Positions 7,782 to 15,683 of a DNA stretch of 43,905 bases are shown piece after piece. Position numbers and translations under genes: made by a program. The stretch covers positions 1 through 43,905 of the forward strand of contig CAZHEV010000019.1 in assembly GCA_964531335.1 (NCBI GenBank), written 5' to 3'. The notes below the pieces were generated by a model, which was given only the letters and a program-made list of their open reading frames with translations, was not told the DNA's origin and made no database searches. This DNA comes from CAZHEV01 sp964531335 [NCBI: uncultured bacterium]. Its GTDB lineage: Bacteria; Eisenbacteria; RBG-16-71-46; CAZHEV01. Numbering within the stretch: position 1 is the first letter of the stretch; each line of letters starts with the position of its first letter.

Positions 7782-9506
7782 GTGTGTGGAATAGCGGGCA
7801 TAGCAAGCACTAACTACCGGGAGATGGGACCATTGCTCGAGGAGATGCTGCGATCGATGCAGCACCGCGGCCCCGACGGCGCGGGCTTCGTCATAGGCGG
7901 GCACTGCGAAAGGGGCGAGCGCCTGGAGGACCTCAACTTCGGCGGCAAGAAAGGCCATGCCGCAATCGGCCACATAAGGCTTGCGATAACGGGCGGCCCG
8001 GAAGGGCTTCAGCCTTTCACTTCCAAGGACGGGCGCCTGAGCGTGATCCACAACGGCGAGATCTACAACTACCGCGAGCTAGCGCGGGAGATGGGCATTG
8101 ACCCGGACTCGCTCACCGGAAGCGACAGCGAGGTGCTCACGAAGCTGGTTGAGCGCGAGTACGGCGGCGACCTCGCGGCCGCCGTGGAGCGCGTTCTTCC
8201 CAGGCTGGACGGCGTCTACGCCCTGGCCCTTACAGACCAGAACCAGACGGTGGTGGCAAGGGACAGGGTCGGAGTGCGCCAGCTCTACTACTACGAGAAG
8301 GCGGGGCTCGTGGCCTTCGCGTCGGAAAAGAAGCCCCTCATAGCCCTGGGAGGCGGAGGGGTGGATATCGGCCGGGTGCCGCCCGGCCACATGATGGTGA
8401 TGGATCGCGACAGCTGCCGGTCCCGCGAGTTCTGGAGTCCCGAATCGCTGCGCACGGACGCGCTCATAGACGACCGCGAGCGCGCCATTCAGACCTATGA
8501 CAAGGCCATGAGGGACGCCGTAAGGAAGCGGGTGGCCGGAAGGGACCGGGTGGGGATCATATTCTCGGGAGGAGTGGACAGCGTCCTCATAGCCCATCTC
8601 GTCGCGGAGATGGGGGTGCCGTTCACGTGCTACACGGCCGGCAGGGTGCCCGACGCCCCCGACCTTGATTGGGCGGTCCGGGTAGCCGAGAAACATGGTT
8701 TCCCGCTCGAGGTGAAGGAACTGACGCTCGAGGAGATCGAAAGGCGCATACCCCAGGTGATCCACGACATCGAAGACAACAGTCTCAACCAAATCGAGGT
8801 GGCGATTCCGATCCATGCCTCCGTGGAGATGGCTCAGAGAAACGGCGAGCGGGTCATACTCAACGGCCAAGGGGCGGACGAGCTTTTCGGCGGCTATCCG
8901 TGGTATCCCAAGGTGGTGGAAAGCGAAGGTTATGACAGCTTCGTCAAGCGCTCGTGGGAGGACACCTGCTTCCTATACAAGGAGTGCCTAGAGCGCGAAG
9001 ACAAGATAGCGATGTCGCACAGCATAGAGCTGAGGGTGCCTTTCCTGGACCCGGAGGTCATTCGGGCGGCGTTCAGCATTGCGCCCGAGCTGAAGATATC
9101 GGGCGGAGATGACCGGCTGGGGAAGCTCGTGCACCGAGAGTACTGCCGGTCCGTGGGGATCCCGGAGGACATCGCTTTCAGGATAAAGGAAGCGGCGCAG
9201 CACGGCGCCAACGTGCACCACGCTTTCGAGGAGATCGCCACCGCCCACGGCCTGAGCCGGTCCCTGATGGACGAGGTCGGCTACGACCCGGACAGGACTG
9301 TCGTCGAGAAACTGGGCAGCTCCTCGCGGTACGGCTTCCGCTACGGGGAGCAGCATTTGTGGAAGCCTCTTCCTCACGTGCAGTATTTCCTGGACCATCA
9401 GGCGTCACGGTTGGGATTGCTCCCACCCCTGCCTCGTTTCCATTTCGAGGGAGTCCGGCGAAAGGTGGAGAGCAAAGGAGTGGTGATTGGAGGTGTAATC
9501 GCATGA
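7782..9506 (+). CDS. Asparagine-synthase-type glutamine amidotransferase
   Basis: A 574-residue class II glutamine amidotransferase with an asparagine-synthase domain. Residues 1-210 form the glutaminase: Cys2 nucleophile after GTG start, HRGPDG at 28-33, HNGEIYNY at 90-97. From about 240 comes the ATP pyrophosphatase synthase domain with FSGGVDS at 261-267 and GQGADELFGGYPWY. Such enzymes activate a carboxylate by adenylation and amidate it with ammonia from glutamine. Asparagine synthesis is the default function, yet the gene overlaps the mannosyl-3-phosphoglycerate synthase gene by four bases (ATGA) in a solute locus, so I infer that its substrate may be mannosylglycerate, giving mannosylglyceramide. 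The related enzyme in N-acetylglutaminylglutamine amide synthesis is a precedent for a solute-directed member. The GTG at 7782 is fixed by the need for Cys2 and has GGGAGG upstream. Confidence 0.88.
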   Translation: MCGIAGIASTNYREMGPLLEEMLRSMQHRGPDGAGFVIGGHCERGERLEDLNFGGKKGHAAIGHIRLAITGGPEGLQPFTSKDGRLSVIHNGEIYNYRELAREMGIDPDSLTGSDSEVLTKLVEREYGGDLAAAVERVLPRLDGVYALALTDQNQTVVARDRVGVRQLYYYEKAGLVAFASEKKPLIALGGGGVDIGRVPPGHMMVMDRDSCRSREFWSPESLRTDALIDDRERAIQTYDKAMRDAVRKRVAGRDRVGIIFSGGVDSVLIAHLVAEMGVPFTCYTAGRVPDAPDLDWAVRVAEKHGFPLEVKELTLEEIERRIPQVIHDIEDNSLNQIEVAIPIHASVEMAQRNGERVILNGQGADELFGGYPWYPKVVESEGYDSFVKRSWEDTCFLYKECLEREDKIAMSHSIELRVPFLDPEVIRAAFSIAPELKISGGDDRLGKLVHREYCRSVGIPEDIAFRIKEAAQHGANVHHAFEEIATAHGLSRSLMDEVGYDPDRTVVEKLGSSSRYGFRYGEQHLWKPLPHVQYFLDHQASRLGLLPPLPRFHFEGVRRKVESKGVVIGGVIA

Positions 9507-10714
9507 GGATCGAGTTGCCCAAGTCCACCGAGCATTTCGGGGGGATACGATTCGGCGAGCTTCAAAAGGTCTTCGAGCTCGACTGCGGCCATGACAACGG
9601 CGCCTCCTGCGAGGCAAGACACGCGATACAGGAGATCCCGTATCCGGCCTTGAACGAGATATACAGGGACATGGCCGTAATAGTGCCCGTGCGGAGCGAG
9701 CGCTTGAAGCTGGTGGAGGGCGTGCTGTGCGGCATACCTCACACCTGCATGATCATAATCGTGTCCAACAGCCCGACCGAGCCCGTGGACCGCTTCCGCA
9801 TGGAACAGGACGCCTTGCGCGACTTTTGCGGTTTCGTCGGCAAGAACGCCCTCATCGTGCACCAGAAGGACGACGTCGTAGCCAACGCGTTCGAGAAGAC
9901 GGGCTACACCAGCATCCTGAACGAGGACGGCACGGTAAGGGACGGCAAGGCCGAGGGGATGATAATCGGCACCGTGCTGGCGTGGCTCGCCAAGAAGAAG
10001 TACGTCGGATTCGTGGACTCCGACAATTACTTCCCCGGCTCGGTCGAGGAGTACATACGCGAGTACGCGGCGGGCTTCACGATCAGGCGATCCCCCTACG
10101 CCATGGTCCGGATAGCCTGGCACAGCAAGCCCAAGATAGTGGAGTCGAAGCTGTTCTTCCGCAAGTGGGGGCGCACCTCGTCGAACACGAACCAGCTCCT
10201 CAACAAGCTCCTCAGCCACTACACCGGATTCGAGACCGAGATAATCAAGACGGGCAACGCCGGCGAGCATGCATTGACCATGGACCTGGCCAGGAGTATC
10301 GACTATTCGGAGGGATACTCGATAGAGCCTTATCACATCATCAATCTTCTGGAGAGATTCGGCGGGATACTCGAGAGCCCCGACCATGAGGTCATGAGAG
10401 ACACGGTGGAAATCTTTCAGATCGAGTCCCGCAACCCCCACCTGCACGAAGCCGGAGGCAAGGAGCACATAGAGCGAATGAGCCTGCTGGCGATGCAGGC
10501 AATTTATCATTCCAAGGTATGTCCGGAGCCCTTGAAGAAGGAGATTCGCCGCTCGGCGATCGGAAAGGGGTACATCAAGGCGGACGAGGATCTCCCTAAG
10601 CCGCACACCTTTCCCCTGCTCTCGGCCATCGATCGGGACACTTTCATGGGCGAGATATGCAGCGCTCCGTACGGAAAGTTGCTGGAGCAGGGCATAGGGC
10701 GCGAGAGCAGGTGA
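9503..10714 (+). CDS. mpgS: Mannosyl-3-phosphoglycerate synthase
   Basis: A GT55-type retaining glycosyltransferase of 403 residues that joins GDP-mannose and 3-phosphoglycerate to mannosyl-3-phosphoglycerate, the first step to the compatible solute mannosylglycerate. Visible features are the opening VIVPVRSERLKLVEGVL, IIIVSNSP, KAEGMIIGTVLAWLAKKKYV, the metal-binding VDSDNYFPGS with Asp172 and Asp174, and the late EPYHIINLLERFGG segment. Its length fits the family (about 390-430). ATG 9503 overlaps the preceding stop by four bases and has GGAGGTG upstream, so translation is probably coupled to the amidotransferase. The enzyme is cytoplasmic. The phosphatase gene at 10820 supplies the second step. 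Confidence 0.93.
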   Translation: MRIELPKSTEHFGGIRFGELQKVFELDCGHDNGASCEARHAIQEIPYPALNEIYRDMAVIVPVRSERLKLVEGVLCGIPHTCMIIIVSNSPTEPVDRFRMEQDALRDFCGFVGKNALIVHQKDDVVANAFEKTGYTSILNEDGTVRDGKAEGMIIGTVLAWLAKKKYVGFVDSDNYFPGSVEEYIREYAAGFTIRRSPYAMVRIAWHSKPKIVESKLFFRKWGRTSSNTNQLLNKLLSHYTGFETEIIKTGNAGEHALTMDLARSIDYSEGYSIEPYHIINLLERFGGILESPDHEVMRDTVEIFQIESRNPHLHEAGGKEHIERMSLLAMQAIYHSKVCPEPLKKEIRRSAIGKGYIKADEDLPKPHTFPLLSAIDRDTFMGEICSAPYGKLLEQGIGRESR

Positions 10715-10819
10715 CGTCCGTCGCCGTGCGCCGGCGCGCATTCACCGTCCGCCGCCGGGGACGGCGAGGCCGGTAAAGCGATTATCAGTATCCAGGACGT
10801 AAGACGTGAGGGCTGTACC

Positions 10820-11632
10820 ATGAACACGGACAATCTAGTGATCTTCACCGATCTCGACGGAACGCTTCTAGACATGGACACCTACTCCTATGAAAGGTCC
10901 CTGCCGGCGATAGAGGAGGCGAAGAGCCAGGGGATCCCCCTGGTCTTTTGTTCATCCAAGACCCGCGCGGAGCAGGAGGCGTTGAGGCTGGAGTTGGGAA
11001 TAGAGGACCCTTTCATCGTCGAGGACGGGGCCGCAATCTTCATCCCCGCCGGCTACTTCGGGTTCGAGTACCAGTACAGCTTCTTCACCGACAATTACAC
11101 GATCTCCGAGTTCGCCGTCCCATACTCGAACGTCAGAAAGGCTCTGCGCGAGGTGGGCGACGAGGTCGGGACGGAGCTTCGAGGCTACGGAGATCTCAGC
11201 GTCGATGAGATCGTCGAGACGACCGGCCTCGACCCGGAGTCCGCCGGACGGGCGAAGCTGAGGGAGTACCACGAGACCGTGGTGTCGGGGATAGAGCCCG
11301 GCAACGTCGAGGACGTCAGGAGGGCCCTGGCGAAGCGCGGGCTGAGCATGACCTCCGGCGGAAGGTACTACGGCGTGGGGTCCTCCAGAGGCAAGGGGAA
11401 CGCCGCGGAGTTCCTGAGCGTGCTGTACAAGGCGAACATGCCGCGCGTGCGGACGGCGGCCTTGGGCGACGGCGAGAACGATGTCTCTCTTCTAAACAGC
11501 GTTGACATTCCCTTCCTGGTGCAGAAGCCCGGCGGGACCTGGGAGGACATAGAGGTCCCCGAACTGACGCGGGTCCCCGAGGTGGGGCCCGAAGGGTGGA
11601 GGCGCGCCGTCCTGGGCCTACTCAAAGGATGA
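10820..11632 (+). CDS. mpgP: Mannosyl-3-phosphoglycerate phosphatase
   Basis: A HAD-superfamily (subclass IIB) phosphatase of 270 residues. Motif I is FTDLDGTLLD at residues 9-18, motif II CSSKTRAEQ, and the metal-binding motif IV LGDGENDVSLL near residue 215. The segment VFCSSKTRAEQEALRLELGI followed by FIVEDGAAIFIP is characteristic of mannosyl-3-phosphoglycerate phosphatase, which releases mannosylglycerate and phosphate. Position 105 bases after mpgS supports this over a trehalose- or sucrose-phosphatase role. Ribosome site is weak (GTGAGG). Six bases separate it from the next gene. Confidence 0.92.
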   Translation: MNTDNLVIFTDLDGTLLDMDTYSYERSLPAIEEAKSQGIPLVFCSSKTRAEQEALRLELGIEDPFIVEDGAAIFIPAGYFGFEYQYSFFTDNYTISEFAVPYSNVRKALREVGDEVGTELRGYGDLSVDEIVETTGLDPESAGRAKLREYHETVVSGIEPGNVEDVRRALAKRGLSMTSGGRYYGVGSSRGKGNAAEFLSVLYKANMPRVRTAALGDGENDVSLLNSVDIPFLVQKPGGTWEDIEVPELTRVPEVGPEGWRRAVLGLLKG

Positions 11633-11638
11633 TATCTC

Positions 11639-12988
11639 ATGTGCGATCTGCTGCTAGCCATGCCCGACGCCACCGCGAACGGCACCGTTATCTTCGGCAA
11701 GAACAGCGACAGGCCCGCCGGGGAATGCCAGGTGCTTCACTATGGGCGGGAGCGCACATCAGCGGCCGGGAGCAAGCTCCAGTGCTCGTACGTCAAGGTG
11801 CCCGAGGTGGAGGAGACGATGGCGACCGTCGGGTGCAGGCCTTACTGGTGTTGGGGCTACGAGACGGGCCTCAACGAGGCCGGGGTCGTCGGGGGCAACG
11901 CCGCCGTCTATACGCGGGCGTCCGCCAAGTACGGGTCGAGACGCAGGCTCGGCCTGACGGGCATGGAGCTCTTGCGGTTGGGCCTCGAGCGCGGGGCGAC
12001 GGCCGAGTACGCCGTCGAGGTGATCGTCGAGCTGCTGGAGCGCTACGGCCAGTGGGGCTCGGCCGTGCAGGGCAAGAGGCACGCGGAGGGAAGCTATGAG
12101 AACTCGTTCCTAGTAGCGGATCGCAGGGAGGCGTGGGTGCTCGAGACGGCCGGGGAACGATGGGTCGCGGAGCGGATAACCGAGGGCGTAAGGACCATAT
12201 CCAACGAGCTCACGATCAGGGATAGATGGCACAAGTCGAGCGCGGACATCCTGGAGCACGCGGTCGAGTCGGGATGGTGGCAGGGCGATCACAGGGATTT
12301 CGACTTCGCGCTGGCTTACAGCGATCACGAGAGCTACCCGCGACAGGTCTCACATATACGCAGAATGCGCACCCAGGGGCTTCTCGAAAACAATCCGGGA
12401 TCTATAACGAAGACCACGGCGATGGCGGTCCTGAGAGACCACTACGAGGGCACCTTCCTGGCGGGGCCGCAGTTCAACCGCTACCTTCCCGACTTCCTCA
12501 CGGTGTGCATGCACGAATCGCCGGCGGGTTTCACGTGGGGCGACACGGCCACGTCGATGGTCCTTTCCCTCCATCCGGAGCGGAGCGAGCCGCCGCTTTT
12601 CTGGACTGCCTACCTCCCGCCTTGCACAAGCATATACCTGCCCTTCGCCTTCGCCGAGAACCTGCCGGATGCCGCGACGCGCGCCGGCCGGGCCGGGCTG
12701 GGGATCATGAAGCCGGCCGCGGCCCCTCCGGACGCATTCCACAAGGACTCGTTCTGGTGGCGCTTGCATCGCGCGGTGAAAGCTGTGAGCTCGGCCCCCT
12801 CCGAGCGGCTCGCGGAGCTCAGGTCCGTGCTCGATCCCGTCGAGGCGAAGATCGGCCGCTTGGCCGTGGAGGTGGCGTCCATGGACGTTCCGGAAGATGC
12901 TGGATTATGGAATGAAATGATCTCGGGCGAGTTGAGGGAGATCGCGGGCAAGCTCGAGAGACTGGAGAAGAAGTGGGGCACAGGTTAG
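11639..12988 (+). CDS. C69/secernin-like Ntn hydrolase
   Basis: A 449-residue N-terminal-nucleophile hydrolase. Met1 is followed by Cys2, the predicted nucleophile, in MCDLLLAMPDATANGTVIFG, then KNSDRPAGE, the signature of the peptidase C69/secernin group. WCWGYETGLNEAGVVGGN and ENSFLVADRREAWVLETAG are further shared blocks. No signal peptide is present, so it acts in the cytoplasm. The family includes dipeptidases, but many members have unknown substrates and the fold mainly cleaves amide bonds. It lies six bases after mpgP, inside the solute locus. I therefore infer that it may hydrolyse mannosylglyceramide back to mannosylglycerate, opposing the amidotransferase. A general peptidase role is the alternative. 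Confidence 0.8.
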   Translation: MCDLLLAMPDATANGTVIFGKNSDRPAGECQVLHYGRERTSAAGSKLQCSYVKVPEVEETMATVGCRPYWCWGYETGLNEAGVVGGNAAVYTRASAKYGSRRRLGLTGMELLRLGLERGATAEYAVEVIVELLERYGQWGSAVQGKRHAEGSYENSFLVADRREAWVLETAGERWVAERITEGVRTISNELTIRDRWHKSSADILEHAVESGWWQGDHRDFDFALAYSDHESYPRQVSHIRRMRTQGLLENNPGSITKTTAMAVLRDHYEGTFLAGPQFNRYLPDFLTVCMHESPAGFTWGDTATSMVLSLHPERSEPPLFWTAYLPPCTSIYLPFAFAENLPDAATRAGRAGLGIMKPAAAPPDAFHKDSFWWRLHRAVKAVSSAPSERLAELRSVLDPVEAKIGRLAVEVASMDVPEDAGLWNEMISGELREIAGKLERLEKKWGTG

Positions 12989-13067
12989 ACTGGAGACTTG
13001 CTCGATGGCCGCCGCGAAGGCCCCGCCGCGGCGATTGGAACACGGGACACGGAGATCTGGAGGAAGA

Positions 13068-15572
13068 GTGGCAGACACCATACATCTTGTTCCGCATACC
13101 CACTACGACGTCGTATGGGCGTTCAACAAAGAGGACTACTTCCTGATCTTCACTTCGATCCTGAACAAGGCTCTCAGGATGATCGAAGAGAAGGAGTTTC
13201 GTTTTCTGATCGAGCAGACCTATCCGCTCCAGATGCTCGAAAGGCGCAGCCCGGAGCTTTTCTCGAAGGTGGAAGCGGCGATAAAGGAAGGCAAGATAGA
13301 GATGGTGGACGGGCAGTATCTGATGCCGGACACGATGATCCCCGGCGGTGAGGTCCTGGTCAGGGAGATACTCCTGGGAAAGAGATACTGCCGGGACAAA
13401 TTCGGCGTGGAGGTGCCGGTCGCTTGGGCTGCGGACGGGTTCGGGCTCAACGCCCAGATGCCGCAGATCTACAAGAAATCCGGATACAAGTGGCTGGCCT
13501 TCCGCCGCGGCCTCCCGCGATCCATAGGCAGCAGCGTGAGCGAGTTCGTCTGGGAGGGGCTGGACGGCACGCAGATAACCAGCCACTGGATGCCGCTCGG
13601 GTACCGGGCCGGTTTGAAGCTGGGCGAATGGGACCGCAGCTACAAGCACCTGTCGAAGCTCGCCGTCTCCTCCAACGTGCTGATGCCCTGCGGCAGCGGC
13701 GGGGCCATCCCGCAGGAGGAGATCCCGCAGAGGGTCCTCGAGTGGAACAAGAAGCACAGGGCGGCGAAGATGCTTCTCACCACGCCCCGCAGTTTCTTCG
13801 AGGGGCTCGAAGCCGAGAAACCGAATCTCATCACCTACCAGGGCGAGATGTACAGCGATGAGCTGGAGAGCATCTTCGCGGACGTGGCCTCCAGCCGGGT
13901 GAGGCTGCGGCTTGCCATAAGGGATTGCGAGCTGGACCTGCTGGTGGCTGAGAAGGCGGCTTCACTGGCCTTCCTGCACGGAAGGCCCTACCCCGCGAGG
14001 ACTCTGTCCGAGGGATGGAAGAAGAAGCTCTTTCTCGTCATGCACGACGTCGTCCCCGGCTGTGGAATCGATGAGATCTACAATGAGGCATGGGACTATG
14101 TCGAGGACATACAGGAGGAGATGCCGGAGATAGTGGAGTCGTCGGTGAGACACCTGATGCCGGGAGACTCGCACAGCCAGCATGTCGTGGTCTTCAACCC
14201 TAATAGCTGGGTGGTAAAGGACTACGTGGAGGCCGACCTCGAGCTGGCCGAGGGCTGGTCGACCGCACCCGGGATAGCCGACGGCGACAACGAGTTGCCG
14301 AGCGAAGAGGTGGCGGTCACTCGATGGGACGACGGGTCGATAAACAAGGCCACGATCGGATTTGTCGCGGAGGTGCCCCCGCTGGGATGCAAGTCCTATT
14401 CCATCGCGAAAAAGAGCGAGGCGGCGAAGCCCAAGAAGGTGGTTGACGGCAATACGGTGTCCTCCGAGTTCTACGCCGTCACCGTGGACGAGCGAACCGG
14501 CATAGTGGAGGTCCGCGACCGGGACGGCGTCCCCTTGATGAGAGGCAACGAGATCATTATCGACGAGGAGCTGGGTGACCTCTACTTCCACAGGAGCTTT
14601 CTGGACAAGGAGATCGGGTCGGAGAGCGGAAAGGGGCTTCACTTCGGGACCTTCAAGCCCGAAGGCTTAGAGATCGAGGACGGCCCCGTGGCCACGGTCA
14701 TAACTTTCCGCAACGCTTATTATTGCCTCAGGTGGCCTTACTATCTCGTAGAGAAATTCAGTCCGCTTCTGTACAGGCACAAGACCCTCGAGGCGACGAA
14801 GCAGGTAATCGTATACCACAAGCTGCCGCGCGTCGATTTCGCGACAAACATCAACCTCCTTCAGCCGCATGTCCGCGTGCGACTCAAGCTGGACACATGT
14901 ATGGTCGCTCCCCGGTACACCAGGCAGACACAGTTCGGGGCCCTGACCCTCCCTCATGGAAAGGCCCTGCAGGAGAGTTTCAAGACGCCGTCCCTGAGCT
15001 GGATCACGGCGGAGGAGGCCGACAGGGGGCTTGCCGTCCTGACCTTGGGGGTGCCTATAAACGAGATAAAAGGCGGTGAGGTATACTGCACTCTCTTGAG
15101 GAGCGTATCGGTGCTGTCGAACGACGGAATCAGCGGTCCGCTGATTCCGACCCCGGACGCCCAGGAGCTTGGAGAGCATAGCTACCGTTACTCCGTATGC
15201 CCTTACTCAGGAAGCTGGAAGGACGCGGGGATACACAAGCGCGGCTTCGAGACGGCCCAGCCGTTGAGGGCGATGGCGTTCGGAAAGAGGCCGTCCCAAC
15301 GCGAGCTGAGCAGCTTCACGCTGGAGCCGGACAACCTCGTCCTGGCGGCGCTGAAGAAGGCGGAGGACGACGACGCGCTGGTCATGAGGTTCTTCGAGAC
15401 ATGCGGGACCGAGTGCCGCGCCCGGATAGGGCTGCCGGAGCAGGTAAGGCGCGCGTGGACCGTGAACCTGATCGAGGACGTGGAAAGCGAGGTAGCGATA
15501 GAGAAGGGGACTATCGAGGTGGACGTAGGACCCTTTGAGATAGTCAGCCTGAAGCTGGAGCACCGCTCGTGA
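13068..15572 (+). CDS. GH38 alpha-mannosidase, probable mannosylglycerate hydrolase
   Basis: An 834-residue glycoside hydrolase family 38 alpha-mannosidase. Zinc-binding region LVPHTHYDVVWAF (His10, His12, Asp14) and the nucleophile segment WAADGFGLN (Asp123) follow the GH38 plan, with the C-terminal beta-rich domains after about residue 450. E. coli MngB, also GH38, acts on 6-phospho-mannosylglycerate, and this gene sits between mannosylglycerate synthesis genes and a glycerate kinase, so release of mannose and glycerate from mannosylglycerate is the likely job. No signal peptide is seen, so the enzyme is cytoplasmic, which fits recycling of an internal solute. Start choice: GTG 13068 with GGAGGAA close upstream; ATG 13005 in the same frame would add 21 basic residues. 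Confidence 0.88.
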   Translation: MADTIHLVPHTHYDVVWAFNKEDYFLIFTSILNKALRMIEEKEFRFLIEQTYPLQMLERRSPELFSKVEAAIKEGKIEMVDGQYLMPDTMIPGGEVLVREILLGKRYCRDKFGVEVPVAWAADGFGLNAQMPQIYKKSGYKWLAFRRGLPRSIGSSVSEFVWEGLDGTQITSHWMPLGYRAGLKLGEWDRSYKHLSKLAVSSNVLMPCGSGGAIPQEEIPQRVLEWNKKHRAAKMLLTTPRSFFEGLEAEKPNLITYQGEMYSDELESIFADVASSRVRLRLAIRDCELDLLVAEKAASLAFLHGRPYPARTLSEGWKKKLFLVMHDVVPGCGIDEIYNEAWDYVEDIQEEMPEIVESSVRHLMPGDSHSQHVVVFNPNSWVVKDYVEADLELAEGWSTAPGIADGDNELPSEEVAVTRWDDGSINKATIGFVAEVPPLGCKSYSIAKKSEAAKPKKVVDGNTVSSEFYAVTVDERTGIVEVRDRDGVPLMRGNEIIIDEELGDLYFHRSFLDKEIGSESGKGLHFGTFKPEGLEIEDGPVATVITFRNAYYCLRWPYYLVEKFSPLLYRHKTLEATKQVIVYHKLPRVDFATNINLLQPHVRVRLKLDTCMVAPRYTRQTQFGALTLPHGKALQESFKTPSLSWITAEEADRGLAVLTLGVPINEIKGGEVYCTLLRSVSVLSNDGISGPLIPTPDAQELGEHSYRYSVCPYSGSWKDAGIHKRGFETAQPLRAMAFGKRPSQRELSSFTLEPDNLVLAALKKAEDDDALVMRFFETCGTECRARIGLPEQVRRAWTVNLIEDVESEVAIEKGTIEVDVGPFEIVSLKLEHRS

Positions 15573-15683
15573 GAGCCCGCGTCGGGCGAGGGCTCGAGAG
15601 CGACGCCCCGTAGCGAGGTCGAGAAGGGCTACGGCGCGCGGGCGCCGCCGGGCCGGCCCCCCAAATCCACCGGAGACAATTGC

